Below are positions 7,614-13,845 of a stretch of 33,600 nt of DNA, one piece after another. The DNA is from a virus. The DNA lies in IMG/VR virus record IMGVR_UViG_3300027241_000017, positions 1-33,600 of that record; one strand, 5' to 3'. How positions within the stretch are numbered: the stretch's first letter is position 1; every line of letters begins with the position of its first letter. Position numbers and translations under genes: made by a program. The notes below the pieces were generated by a model that saw only the letters and a program-made list of their open reading frames with translations, was not told the DNA's origin and searched no databases.

Positions 7614-7879
7614 AATTAAATGATGTGGTAACAGTAGTCACGGTAAGTGGCGAATATGTAGGTAAGTTTGAATCTATGAACTCCAATGGAGTGGTAACAC
7701 TAAAAGACCCACGTATGTTAATTCATGGTGATCAGGGTGTTGGTTTTGCCCGTGGTATTTGTATGACTAGTGATGAAGACACTAGGTCTGTGGCATTCCA
7801 ACAGTATGTGTTTGTTACTGAAACAAATCAAGACTTTTCTAAGGAATATACACGAGCAACTAGTGGGATTATACTATAA
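7610..7879 (+). CDS. Conserved phage protein, Sm-like beta-barrel
   Basis: An 89-residue protein beginning MKLNDVVTVV and continuing GEYVGKFES, then LKDPRMLI. The alternation of short beta strands and the GEYVGK/LKDPR pattern resembles the Sm/LSm fold, where a small barrel binds RNA or other proteins. I recall near-identical proteins in other marine T4-like phages, always unannotated. It starts at an ATGA overlap with the oxygenase-like gene and its stop overlaps the next start (TAATG), so translation of the three is coupled. Function unknown. Confidence 0.75.
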   Translation: MKLNDVVTVVTVSGEYVGKFESMNSNGVVTLKDPRMLIHGDQGVGFARGICMTSDEDTRSVAFQQYVFVTETNQDFSKEYTRATSGIIL

Positions 7880-8118
7880 TGATTTTAGCAGATAAAGATA
7901 AAGTCGCTGCGGCGGTAAGAGAAATGTCCGATAGCATGTTACGTATCGAAGCGGAACGTGAGTTGATGAAAGATATCGTCGACGTTACTGCTGAAAAGTA
8001 CGAGATTGATAAGAAACACTTTCGTAAGATTGCCAACATCTATCATAAACGAAATCTAGATGAAGCTCGTTCTGAAACTAATGAGGTCTTTGATTTGTAC
8101 GAGGAGTTGTTCATATGA
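7879..8118 (+). CDS. dsbA: DsbA-like double-stranded DNA-binding protein
   Basis: A 79-residue helical protein. The stretch LRIEAERELMKDI, then AEKYEID, FRKIANIYHKRN, and ETNEVFDLYEELF lines up with T4 DsbA as I remember it (ELIKDI, ...LALYHKDNRD, ETEEVVELYDTVF). T4 DsbA is a small protein that binds double-stranded DNA and has been linked to late promoters. Its presence fits the TATAAATA late promoters in this window. The start overlaps the previous stop (TAATG) and its stop overlaps the next start (ATGA). The alignment is from memory, so the name is likely but not certain. Confidence 0.65.
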   Translation: MILADKDKVAAAVREMSDSMLRIEAERELMKDIVDVTAEKYEIDKKHFRKIANIYHKRNLDEARSETNEVFDLYEELFI

Positions 8119-8552
8119 GTCATTATTCAGAACAAGAACTTGCTAGTCGATTGAATGACGCAACTCCCGCAGGGTGGGATAAGGCTGGGTTTGGTGTAAG
8201 GGCCCCTAAAGAATCCATTGGATACGACAAACTAGTCGCTCTCCTTGATGCCGATAAGAAGTCTACACCATATAAGTTCCGTGAAGGTCAGTTACTCGAT
8301 GAATTACGGTTGTACATTGATTCAACTTATAACCAACACTATGCCGGCGGTAAGATTCAGGCGACCGAAGATATTATTGACGATGGGCATGGAACAGGGT
8401 TTTGTATCGGTAACGCTAAGAAGTATTTAAAACGTTATGGTAAGAAGGGTGAGACTCCTAAAGAGTGGCGTAAGGACATTATTAAAGTGTTACACTACTC
8501 GTTGATTCAACTGTACATACATGACTTAGAGCACGATTCTGAAGTAGTATAA
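8115..8552 (+). CDS. DUF3310-type protein
   Basis: A 145-residue protein. The second half contains YNQHYAGGKIQATEDII, then GTGFCIGNAKKYLKRYGKKGE, the hallmark of the DUF3310 / phage nucleotide-kinase-like family (H-Y-x-G plus GNxxKYxxRxxxK). Members are widespread in phages and have been proposed to act in nucleotide metabolism, but no reaction is established for this form. The N-terminal 70 residues are not part of that domain. Its stop codon TAA (8550-8552) lies inside the late promoter TATAAATA of the next gene, so the early operon that includes it ends exactly where late transcription begins. Confidence 0.75.
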   Translation: MSHYSEQELASRLNDATPAGWDKAGFGVRAPKESIGYDKLVALLDADKKSTPYKFREGQLLDELRLYIDSTYNQHYAGGKIQATEDIIDDGHGTGFCIGNAKKYLKRYGKKGETPKEWRKDIIKVLHYSLIQLYIHDLEHDSEVV

Positions 8553-8555
8553 ATA
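8548..8555 (+). promoter_or_regulatory. T4-type late promoter TATAAATA
   Basis: Exact match to the T4 late promoter box, 45 bp from its first base to the ATG at 8593. It contains the TAA stop of the upstream gene. In T4 such boxes are read by host polymerase with gp55 and the clamp-bound gp33. Confidence 0.8.
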
Positions 8556-8592
8556 CTCTCATAAATTAATTACTAATTAGGGACAGTATTAC

Positions 8593-9387
8593 ATGTTGTT
8601 GACTGCTGGTTGTAGCTTTGTATGGGGAGATGAGTTAGAGGGGTTCGACCGTAACCCACCTGAACATTGGGACAAAACATGGACTTCTATTCTTGCGAAA
8701 AAACTGAATATGGATTATGTCAACTTAGGTGTATGTGGTTCATCTAATGACAGAATATTCCGTGCTGTAACCGATCACCTTCACAATCCTGAGTTAGAGA
8801 ATCCGACTCACATGGTTGTGATATGGTCGGCATGGCAACGGGCAGAAGTTGTCGAATATATGCGAATGTCTCGTGAAAACGTTGTTGGACTAAACCGACC
8901 GGAGAATGCTACTCAGTACTCTCCGGTACGTACCGCTACTATTGGAACTAAAAAGAAACGGGACATATTAGCACACTATTATAACGAAGCTTATGATTCC
9001 CGTACAGACATCATGCACCACCTTACCATGATGAAGACTATGGAAGTGATGTGTGACGCACTTGGTATTAAACTCATACAGGGAGTTTTCCACTATCGCA
9101 GTTGGTCTAACTTGCTCGGAGTTCTTAACCTCAAAGACCCGAAGGTCGGGGTCTGCCCCGACCACAACGTGGGGTTTATCGGAGATACTCCAATGTACAA
9201 TAGGTGGGTGAAGGATGCTCTAGGTGCTCTAAGACCAAGAAGTAGATACGGACTAGGTAAAGGCCCATGTATGTATGTTACCGCCAAAAAACTTCAGGAC
9301 GTTAAAGAGTTTGGTCATCCGGGCGAGAAGACTCAGCATGTATGGTCAGATCTCATGTTAGCAGAATTTGATAGTATTGAAACTTAA
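8593..9387 (+). CDS. SGNH/GDSL-like hydrolase, late gene
   Basis: A 264-residue protein with SGNH-family blocks in order: GCSFVWGDE (residues 6-14) with the nucleophile-position Ser, GSSNDRI with the block III Asn, IWSAWQR, and a C-terminal GHPGEKTQH with the catalytic-position His. SGNH enzymes act as esterases, lipases or carbohydrate deacetylases. In phages such proteins are seen among virion or late products. AGGGA precedes the ATG at suitable spacing and a TATAAATA late promoter lies 45 bp upstream, so it should be made late. It could modify a polysaccharide on the host surface or be a tail component. A second, diverged SGNH protein is encoded at 29973-30773. Fold is likely; substrate is unknown. 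Confidence 0.7.
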   Translation: MLLTAGCSFVWGDELEGFDRNPPEHWDKTWTSILAKKLNMDYVNLGVCGSSNDRIFRAVTDHLHNPELENPTHMVVIWSAWQRAEVVEYMRMSRENVVGLNRPENATQYSPVRTATIGTKKKRDILAHYYNEAYDSRTDIMHHLTMMKTMEVMCDALGIKLIQGVFHYRSWSNLLGVLNLKDPKVGVCPDHNVGFIGDTPMYNRWVKDALGALRPRSRYGLGKGPCMYVTAKKLQDVKEFGHPGEKTQHVWSDLMLAEFDSIET

Positions 9388-9399
9388 ACTTACTATTTG

Positions 9400-9407
9400 T
9401 ATAAATA
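9400..9407 (+). promoter_or_regulatory. T4-type late promoter TATAAATA
   Basis: Exact late box in a 61-bp intergenic gap, 49 bp from its first base to the ATG at 9449. Confidence 0.8.
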
Positions 9408-9448
9408 AAGTAAAATAACCTAACATTAATTAATATAGGCAAAAAATT

Positions 9449-9733
9449 ATGAGTGATACTACGTTAACAATCGGTCTTTTTGTAATAGTCGCTGTGCTAG
9501 TCGGAGTGTGGTTAAGTAAGAGAGGTGAGAATACTCGAACTGTACTTACCGGCCCGTCTGAAGAAGCGAAAGAAGCAGAACGAGCATTGTTGAATGCCAT
9601 GACTGTTAAAGAACTAAAAGTCTTTATTCAACTGAAACGACAGAGTCTTGGTTTTCCGGCAGATCGTCTACCTACTAAGAAAGCAGACCTTGTAGAGTCA
9701 GCATTACAGTTATGGGCACTTCAACCGTGGTAA
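9449..9733 (+). CDS. Membrane-anchored SAP-domain protein
   Basis: A 94-residue late protein. Residues about 6-23 (LTIGLFVIVAVLVGVWL) form one membrane segment. The C-terminal half, VKELKVFIQLKRQSLGFPADRLPTKKADLVE, has the helix-turn-helix layout of a SAP domain (leucine-rich helix, Gly turn, KxDLVE helix), which usually binds DNA. A membrane-bound DNA-binding protein could tether phage DNA or capsids at the membrane, but that is speculation. A TATAAATA box lies 49 bp upstream of the ATG. The next gene overlaps its 3' end. Confidence 0.7.
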   Translation: MSDTTLTIGLFVIVAVLVGVWLSKRGENTRTVLTGPSEEAKEAERALLNAMTVKELKVFIQLKRQSLGFPADRLPTKKADLVESALQLWALQPW

Positions 9734-10395
9734 AATCATTCAATACTTACTTACAAGAAGGGGTCAATGACCCCGCGATCTTCAAGGCAATCTTTCTTGC
9801 GGGTGGGCCAGGCTCTGGTAAATCATTTATCGTAGGTAAGACTGGATTGACCTCAATGGGTTATAAAGTTGTTAACTCTGATGACGCATTCGAAGCAGCA
9901 ATGAAGAAGGCTGGGATGGAAATGAATCCCGATAATATCTTCTCTGTTCAAGGACAAGAACTTCGCGGTAAAGCGAAGGCACTAACAGGTACCAAACAGG
10001 CGATGTACATTAAAGGTCGTCTTGGTCTCGTTATCGATGGTACGGGTAAAGACCCCGACAAGATTGCTAAACAGGCAGCTTCGTTACGTGAGATTGGTTA
10101 TGATGTCGCAATGGTCTTTGTGAACACTGATGTGGACACTGCTGTTAAACGAGACGCTGAACGCGAACGTACTATCGGCGCAGCAGAGGCAACCAAATAC
10201 TGGAAAGCAGTACAACGTAATATTGGTAAGTTCCAACAGATGTTCGGTAAGAAGAACTTTCTAGTTGTGGACAACTCTGAAGGTAAAGACTACAAACAAG
10301 AGACTGTACGCGCATACCGTGATGCTACTAGGTTTACTAAGTCGCCTATAGAAAACCCTATAGCGAAGAAGTGGATCGCACAGCAGAAGAAATAG
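9712..10395 (+). CDS. P-loop kinase (zeta-toxin/PNK-like) with capsid-targeting-like N-terminus
   Basis: A 227-residue P-loop kinase. Walker A is GGPGSGKS (31-38 from the ATG). Further on come NSDDAFE, VIDGTGK and an arginine-rich lid (RDAERERT), the layout of zeta-toxin and polynucleotide-kinase folds, which phosphorylate sugars, nucleotides or RNA 5' ends. No phosphatase domain follows, unlike T4 Pnkp. The N-terminus reads VKSFNTYLQEG, close to the T4 capsid-targeting peptide, with a predicted cut after YLQE. If translation begins at GTG 9727, this peptide is exactly at the N-terminus; ATG 9712 adds five residues. It lies at the end of a late operon and is followed by an intrinsic terminator. 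Packaging in the head is inferred; the kinase fold is solid. Confidence 0.8.
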   Translation: MGTSTVVKSFNTYLQEGVNDPAIFKAIFLAGGPGSGKSFIVGKTGLTSMGYKVVNSDDAFEAAMKKAGMEMNPDNIFSVQGQELRGKAKALTGTKQAMYIKGRLGLVIDGTGKDPDKIAKQAASLREIGYDVAMVFVNTDVDTAVKRDAERERTIGAAEATKYWKAVQRNIGKFQQMFGKKNFLVVDNSEGKDYKQETVRAYRDATRFTKSPIENPIAKKWIAQQKK

Positions 10396-10416
10396 CCGGT
10401 TTACTGGTAGTTTAAG

Positions 10417-10443
10417 AAGAGACCCTAGCGGTCTCTTTTTTTT
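10417..10443 (+). terminator. Rho-independent terminator
   Basis: An 8-bp stem (AAGAGACC with GGTCTCTT, loop CTAGC) is followed by an unbroken T tract. It ends the late operon that finishes with the kinase gene and insulates the lysis-type operon downstream. Confidence 0.88.
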
Positions 10444-10456
10444 GCTTTAAAATGCC

Positions 10457-10485
10457 TTGACAAAGTTTCGGGTCTCGTGTATAAT
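10457..10485 (+). promoter_or_regulatory. Consensus sigma-70 promoter for the lysis-type pair
   Basis: TTGACA at 10457-10462, 17 bp, TATAAT at 10480-10485. It lies just after the terminator and 25 bp before the next ATG. Confidence 0.85.
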
Positions 10486-10509
10486 GTACCATTAACTAAA
10501 GGAGACCAC

Positions 10510-10677
10510 ATGAAATCTATTGTGTTTTGTATTCTAAGTATCTTAGTCGTAAGTGCTGCGGTATATCAGAGAAATACGTTTGGTGTTGCTGATACAGCTG
10601 TTGTTTTTGCCTCTATTCCTGCTATGTTCTATCTTATTTCAGAAACGCATAATTATATCTTCAAGAGGTACATATAA
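10510..10677 (+). CDS. Small two-segment membrane protein (holin-like candidate)
   Basis: A 55-residue hydrophobic protein. The start ATG 10510 is preceded by AAAGGAGA at good spacing; an upstream in-frame ATG at 10477 overlaps the promoter and is unlikely. Two membrane segments are visible, about residues 4-19 and 25-42, followed by a basic tail (FKRYI). Its stop overlaps the start of a SleB-type cell-wall hydrolase (TAATG). Size, two hydrophobic segments and coupling to a lytic enzyme are consistent with a holin, but early-type sigma-70 control is unusual for one and no family match is visible. Confidence 0.65.
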   Translation: MKSIVFCILSILVVSAAVYQRNTFGVADTAVVFASIPAMFYLISETHNYIFKRYI

Positions 10678-11183
10678 TGAACATGAAGTTAATAGTTGCG
10701 TCAATGTCACTAGTAGGTCTAATCACTCTTCCAGTAATCAGTGAATCTGCTCCCACTTCGTATACTGATATCCAACCAGACGTTAGATGTCTCGCGATGA
10801 ATATCTACCACGAAGCACGTTCAGAGAGTCTTGCTGGTCAGTATGCGGTTGCTGATGTAGTACTCAATAGGGTTGAGTCTAATCGATTCCCTGATACAGT
10901 ATGCGAAGTGGTACACCAAGCACGTTTGTGGGAAGGTTACCCAGTTCGCAATAAGTGTCAGTTTTCATGGTATTGTGATGGTAAGACAGACACCCCCAGT
11001 GAAATGGATGCGTGGTATCGTTCATTATCTGTTGCGACACAAATGCTTTCGGTAGGTAAGTATAGAGGATTGACTGAGGGTGCTACTCACTATCATACTG
11101 ATTATGTTGACCCTTTCTGGAATGAAAGTATGATACTCATCGGTGGGATAGGTGACCATATATTTTATTTGGAGACGCTATAA
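10677..11183 (+). CDS. Cell-wall hydrolase, SleB/CwlJ family, with signal peptide
   Basis: A 168-residue secreted hydrolase. Residues 1-24 form a signal peptide (KLIVASMSLVGLITLPV core, likely cut near SESA). The body has the SleB/Hydrolase_2 signature: CLAMNIYHEARSES with the catalytic Glu, QYAVADVVLNRV, then CQFSWYCDG. Family members are lytic amidases or transglycosylases that cut peptidoglycan. With a signal peptide it can reach the periplasm through the host Sec system without a classic holin pore. AAGAGG precedes the ATG and the gene is coupled to the small membrane protein upstream. It may be the endolysin, or an enzyme for local wall remodelling if expressed early. Confidence 0.88.
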   Translation: MNMKLIVASMSLVGLITLPVISESAPTSYTDIQPDVRCLAMNIYHEARSESLAGQYAVADVVLNRVESNRFPDTVCEVVHQARLWEGYPVRNKCQFSWYCDGKTDTPSEMDAWYRSLSVATQMLSVGKYRGLTEGATHYHTDYVDPFWNESMILIGGIGDHIFYLETL

Positions 11184-11200
11184 TTTCCCTATATAATCGT

Positions 11201-11458
11201 ATGGAATATTTTAACACTCCACTAGGTCTTGCTCATGAAATAGACGAATCGTCTGAACGGCATGTCTATATCATATATGACCATATGGGTTGGATAGTGG
11301 GATGTTATACTTGTCCTGATAGTGCGATAGACCGAGCAGTAGAAGAGGTCTGCGCAGACTATCAATATAACAGTGTTCATGTAGATATAAGTGACGCTGC
11401 TATATACGTCAGTGGTAATGCTGGCGAACTTACCATAATGATAGAAAAATTACATTAA
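11201..11458 (+). CDS. Hypothetical acidic protein
   Basis: An 85-residue acidic protein of unknown family. It looks alpha/beta, with a central HVYIIYDHMGWIVG strand-turn and a helix DSAIDRAVEEVCADY. No catalytic motif is visible. A TATAAT box at 11192-11197 ends only three bases before the ATG, so a transcript from it would begin inside the gene; read-through from the hydrolase operon is more likely. tRNA-Glu follows five bases after the stop. Confidence 0.65.
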   Translation: MEYFNTPLGLAHEIDESSERHVYIIYDHMGWIVGCYTCPDSAIDRAVEEVCADYQYNSVHVDISDAAIYVSGNAGELTIMIEKLH

Positions 11459-11462
11459 CTAA

Positions 11463-11538
11463 GTCCCGTTCGTCTAGAGGCCTAGGACACCGCCCTTTCA
11501 CGGCGGTAACAGGGGTTCGACTCCCCTACGGGACGCCA
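11463..11538 (+). tRNA. tRNA-Glu (UUC)
   Basis: Cloverleaf with acceptor stem GTCCCGT/ACGGGAC, anticodon stem CCGCC/GGCGG around loop CTTTCAC (anticodon TTC), T-loop GGTTCGACTCC, and a 3' CCA encoded in the DNA. It lies between two protein genes in the same direction. Confidence 0.95.
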
Positions 11539-11560
11539 CTTATTAACTGAGAACACTGAA

Positions 11561-11773
11561 ATGCCTATTAAGTATAAAGACGATGTCGTCCACCACAATC
11601 GCACTACCGGTAAATTTACTACCGAGAGATTCTTCGTGAAAACACTTCAGACACCTGAACTTATCGAAGAGTATTCTAGATGTAGGACTCCTAAGATTAA
11701 AGCAAAGTTCCGTAATGAACTGGTTAAACGAGGATTCACTCAGCAAGCCATTACTGAGTTAAACGCAGCGTAA
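11561..11773 (+). CDS. Small basic protein of unknown function
   Basis: A 70-residue basic protein. The N-terminal third has beta-like strands (VVHHNRTTGKFTTERFF) and the rest is helical with several Lys and Arg (TPKIKAKFRNELVKRGF). No known family is recognised; it could bind nucleic acid. It follows tRNA-Glu and its stop overlaps the start of the zincin gene (TAATG), so the two are likely translated together. Confidence 0.6.
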   Translation: MPIKYKDDVVHHNRTTGKFTTERFFVKTLQTPELIEEYSRCRTPKIKAKFRNELVKRGFTQQAITELNAA

Positions 11774-12150
11774 TGAAATTCCGTATAGTATATCGTGAAG
11801 AAGATGGTTCTATCTTTCCTTGGCCCTCACGGTATCGAGGAGTTGTGTTATATCCTTATATCATAATGAGACCGAGAAAATTCACTACCATGAGTATTGG
11901 TGCTAATACTATGAATAATCAATTGGCACTAGAGACTTTGTTCAGACATGAATTGGAGCATTGTTACCAGATAAAACGATACGGTGTACTTAGATTCTAT
12001 TTGAGGTATATGTGGATATTTCTCAGGAAAGGTTATCGTAACCATAGTCTAGAATTGGAAGCGTCTGAAGTAGAACGTATAAAGTTAACCCCAATTGAGA
12101 GAAAATGGTTAGAACAAGGTTTTGTTGATTTATCTGATTTAGATAGTTGA
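11773..12150 (+). CDS. Zincin-like metallopeptidase (minigluzincin type)
   Basis: A 125-residue protein with the zinc-peptidase motif HELEH (HExxH) in TLFRHELEHCYQ, about residues 58-62, and a downstream LELEASE whose Glu can be the third zinc ligand. This layout matches small stand-alone gluzincins seen in phages and bacteria. It would cut proteins in the cytoplasm or process a virion protein; no signal peptide is present. The TGA stop lies inside the -35 box TTGACA of the tRNA-Asn promoter. Motif is clear; function is unknown. Confidence 0.75.
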   Translation: MKFRIVYREEDGSIFPWPSRYRGVVLYPYIIMRPRKFTTMSIGANTMNNQLALETLFRHELEHCYQIKRYGVLRFYLRYMWIFLRKGYRNHSLELEASEVERIKLTPIERKWLEQGFVDLSDLDS

Positions 12151-12175
12151 CAAATAACTCATAGTGTAGTATAAT
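12147..12175 (+). promoter_or_regulatory. Consensus sigma-70 promoter for tRNA-Asn
   Basis: TTGACA at 12147-12152, 17 bp, TATAAT at 12170-12175. The -35 box contains the TGA stop of the zincin gene. A short palindrome (TTCTTAGTAAGAA) sits at the predicted start site and could be an operator. Confidence 0.85.
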
Positions 12176-12201
12176 AGCGTTCTTAGTAAGAAAGAAGAAA
12201 T

Positions 12202-12276
12202 TCCGAAGTAGCTCAGCGGTAGAGCAGTTGACTGTTAATCAATTGGTCGTTGGTTCGATCCCAACCTTCGGAGCCA
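12202..12276 (+). tRNA. tRNA-Asn (GUU)
   Basis: Acceptor stem TCCGAAG/CTTCGGA, D-arm GCTCAGCGGTAGAGC, anticodon loop CTGTTAA (anticodon GTT), T-arm GTTGG/CCAAC with TTCGATC, and encoded CCA. Confidence 0.95.
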
Positions 12277-12310
12277 GAATGCGAGTGGTAGACGTTAAGA
12301 ATGGTAAACG

Positions 12311-12318
12311 TATAAATA
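12311..12318 (+). promoter_or_regulatory. T4-type late promoter TATAAATA before the HNH gene
   Basis: Exact late box between tRNA-Asn and the HNH start, 31 bp from its first base to ATG 12342. T4 homing endonuclease genes also often carry late promoters. Confidence 0.7.
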
Positions 12319-12341
12319 CTTCTATAACAGGAGATTTATCG

Positions 12342-12761
12342 ATGACATTACAAGACGCGATATCAAGTAGTAACAGTATGGCAGAAGCGGCAAAGAAACT
12401 CGACATGCCCTTCATGTCATTCAAAAGAAGAGCACTTGAGTTGGGTTTATATAAGACCAACCAAGGTGGTAAGGGTGTAAGTAAACCTTTCAAGGGTGTT
12501 GAGTTTACCACTCAAGATATTCTTGATGGAAAACATCCGCAATATAACACTAACAGGTTGAAGAAAAGACTTGTCAAAGAAGGAATATTAGTGTATAATT
12601 GCACTTCTTGTGGCATAGGTGATGAGTGGAATGGTAATCCTATCACTCTACAGTTAGACCATATAGACGGTAATAGGTTTGACCACAGTTTAGATAACCT
12701 GAGATTGTTGTGTCCTAACTGTCATAGTCAAACGGATACTTGGTGTGGTAGAAACAAATAA
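12342..12761 (+). CDS. HNH endonuclease, probably intergenic homing type
   Basis: A 139-residue protein. ATG 12342 is chosen because AGGAG lies 8 bp upstream and a TATAAATA late box lies 31 bp upstream; the open frame extends back through tRNA-Asn, which cannot be coding. Residues 15-45 look like a helix-turn-helix DNA-binding segment (MAEAAKKLDMPFMSFKRRA). The C-terminal half is a classic HNH domain with paired zinc cysteines (CTSCG, CPNCH), the catalytic DHIDGN and a later NLRLLC. Lying between two tRNA genes, it resembles homing endonucleases that spread by cutting the tRNA region of related phages (T4 has SegB in its tRNA cluster). A promoter-like site in its 3' part may serve tRNA-Leu. 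Confidence 0.88.
   Translation: MTLQDAISSSNSMAEAAKKLDMPFMSFKRRALELGLYKTNQGGKGVSKPFKGVEFTTQDILDGKHPQYNTNRLKKRLVKEGILVYNCTSCGIGDEWNGNPITLQLDHIDGNRFDHSLDNLRLLCPNCHSQTDTWCGRNK
12571..12599 (+). promoter_or_regulatory. Possible sigma-70 promoter inside the HNH gene for tRNA-Leu
   Basis: TTGTCA at 12571-12576, 17 bp, TATAAT at 12594-12599. It is 164 bp upstream of tRNA-Leu and could keep that tRNA expressed independently of the HNH insertion. Confidence 0.45.
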
Positions 12762-12762
12762 T

Positions 12763-12847
12763 GCGAGTGTGGTGGAATTGGTAGACACGATGGCTTTAGG
12801 TGCCATTGTCGCAAGACGTGGAGGTTCAAGTCCTCTCACTCGTACCA
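12763..12847 (+). tRNA. tRNA-Leu (UAG)
   Basis: Class II tRNA with long variable arm. Acceptor stem GCGAGTG/CACTCGT (first pair a G-T wobble), anticodon stem ATGGC/GCCAT around TTTAGGT (anticodon TAG), T-loop GGTTCAAGTCC and encoded CCA. It begins one base after the HNH stop codon. Confidence 0.93.
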
Positions 12848-12862
12848 TTTAAGGATTATATT

Positions 12863-13138
12863 ATGACAACACGTGAAGAAAGTAAAAACGGAACATATCC
12901 ACTAGATTGGTATGTTAAGTGGGCAGCAACATTATTTATTATAGTATCAGTAATGTTCAGATTGGCAGGCCCTGAGTTTAGAACATACGACCTTGCGGTC
13001 GGTGTGTTGGGTACCGCACTGTGGATGTGGGTATCTATTATCTGGAAAGACCGCGCATTGATTATACTGAACGCGGTTATGATGGTAATGTTAGGTTCAG
13101 CGCTCATTAGAGAATTTTTGGTATATAATAATATATAA
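12863..13138 (+). CDS. Small polytopic membrane protein
   Basis: A 91-residue protein with three likely membrane segments: about 18-34 (VKWAATLFIIVSVMF), 44-60 (LAVGVLGTALWMWVSII) and 66-82 (LIILNAVMMVMLGSAL). The WKDRAL linker between the last two is conserved in similar marine phage proteins as I remember them. ATG 12863 has TAAGGA at 7 bp, so the longer frame running back into tRNA-Leu is not used. Function is unknown. Its stop TAA lies inside a TATAAATA box. Confidence 0.75.
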   Translation: MTTREESKNGTYPLDWYVKWAATLFIIVSVMFRLAGPEFRTYDLAVGVLGTALWMWVSIIWKDRALIILNAVMMVMLGSALIREFLVYNNI

Positions 13139-13141
13139 ATA
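13134..13141 (+). promoter_or_regulatory. T4-type late promoter TATAAATA
   Basis: Exact late box containing the stop codon of the membrane protein gene; the next ATG is 95 bp downstream, farther than for the other late boxes, so confidence is lower. Confidence 0.55.
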
Positions 13142-13228
13142 CAACCGTATATTATTCCTCGCCATCTATATTTGTATCCCCTCGATTTGAATTGCATACG
13201 TCAACAATCGCTAACCAAGGAGACTACG

Positions 13229-13405
13229 ATGGATATTATTATCGTACGATACGTTCGTGATGGTAGCTCGGCTGAACCGATGGTGAGAACTTTTATATCT
13301 CCCCATTCGGCATATACCTTTACTCAAGAACTCGAACTGGATAGGAGTGTGATTTCAATTGAATCATATTTTGACACTGTAGAAGATTTTGATTTGTATG
13401 CTTAG
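13229..13405 (+). CDS. Small acidic protein of unknown function
   Basis: A 58-residue acidic protein. ATG 13229 follows AAGGAGA at ideal spacing; the longer open frame from 13172 has no ribosome site. It begins MDIIIVRYVRDG and ends with an acidic DTVEDFDLYA. Predicted alpha/beta; no family recognised. A terminator hairpin follows directly. Confidence 0.65.
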   Translation: MDIIIVRYVRDGSSAEPMVRTFISPHSAYTFTQELELDRSVISIESYFDTVEDFDLYA

Positions 13406-13412
13406 TTGTGAC

Positions 13413-13437
13413 GAGGGGTCTTCGGGCCCCTCATTTT
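13413..13437 (+). terminator. Rho-independent terminator with UUCG loop
   Basis: Stem GAGGGGTC/GGCCCCTC (8 bp with one T-G pair) closes a TTCG tetraloop and is followed by ATTTT. The T tract is short, so it may be leaky. Confidence 0.75.
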
Positions 13438-13449
13438 AAGAGGTTTATA

Positions 13450-13527
13450 GTGAACTATTTAGAAGTAGCTATTATATTTTGTGTGGTGGTTATTTGTATC
13501 CACCATATGTTTCGAAAAGATCTATAA
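13450..13527 (+). CDS. Very small membrane peptide
   Basis: A 25-residue peptide starting at GTG 13450, with AAGAGG six bases upstream, which makes translation credible. Residues 5-17 (EVAIIFCVVVICI) form one membrane segment, followed by HHMFRKDL, a basic cytoplasmic end. It is too short for standard gene callers. Function is unknown; small single-pass peptides of phages often modulate host membrane proteins, but nothing here shows that. Confidence 0.5.
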   Translation: MNYLEVAIIFCVVVICIHHMFRKDL

Positions 13528-13534
13528 TAGAACA

Positions 13535-13665
13535 GTCGCGACGACGACTCTAAACTCGCTCACAGGGTCTTATTCCCCTGTTTAAATAACTGAATGAGTG
13601 GTGCCCAGAGAGAGCATGGCAAGTCCGGAAGTCAATAGGATTGGGAATAACTCGGTCGAAGACGG
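13535..13665 (+). ncRNA. Possible structured RNA upstream of tRNA-Ser
   Basis: No reading frame of note fills this stretch. Several complementary segments are present: ACTCG..TCA (13554-13562) with TGA..TGAGT (13591-13599), enclosing CAGGG (13563-13567) with CCCTG (13576-13580), and TTATTCCC (13570-13577) with GGGAATAA (13643-13650) as an alternative or tertiary pair. CGAC near 13538 can pair with GTCG near 13655. A TATAAT box at 13523-13528 would start a transcript near 13535, though its -35 is poor. It resembles the stable RNAs of unknown function in the T4 tRNA cluster only by location. Confidence 0.4.
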
Positions 13666-13683
13666 AATAACATATTTAATGCC

Positions 13684-13712
13684 TTGACAGGCATCCTATA
13701 TTATGTTATTAT
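13684..13712 (+). promoter_or_regulatory. Sigma-70 promoter for tRNA-Ser and the peroxidase gene
   Basis: TTGACA at 13684-13689, 17 bp, TATTAT at 13707-13712 (one mismatch). It is 11 bp upstream of tRNA-Ser. Confidence 0.8.
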
Positions 13713-13722
13713 AGCTACAAAT

Positions 13723-13810
13723 GGAGAGTTGGCAGAGTGGTCGAATGCACCTGACTTGAAATCAGACGAACTGAAAGGTTCCGTAGGTTCGAATCCTACA
13801 CTCTCCGCCA
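13723..13810 (+). tRNA. tRNA-Ser (UGA)
   Basis: Class II tRNA. Acceptor stem GGAGAGT/ACTCTCC, anticodon loop CTTGAAA (anticodon TGA), long variable arm, T-loop GGTTCGAATCC, discriminator G and encoded CCA. Confidence 0.95.
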
Positions 13811-13845
13811 TTTGTTTATATTATTGTTTATATTGTGAGTATATT

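Noticed and set aside
11192-11197. TATAAT just before the ATG at 11201
   Set aside because: With a weak -35 (TTGGAG) the start site would lie inside the gene, so it cannot supply its start codon.
12228-12341. Longer HNH frame overlapping tRNA-Asn
   Set aside because: A good ribosome site and a late promoter precede the internal ATG 12342, and the extra part lies in the tRNA.
13684-13845. N-terminal extension of the peroxidase frame through tRNA-Ser
   Set aside because: It would translate a promoter and a tRNA; ATG 13846 gives a proper lipoprotein signal.
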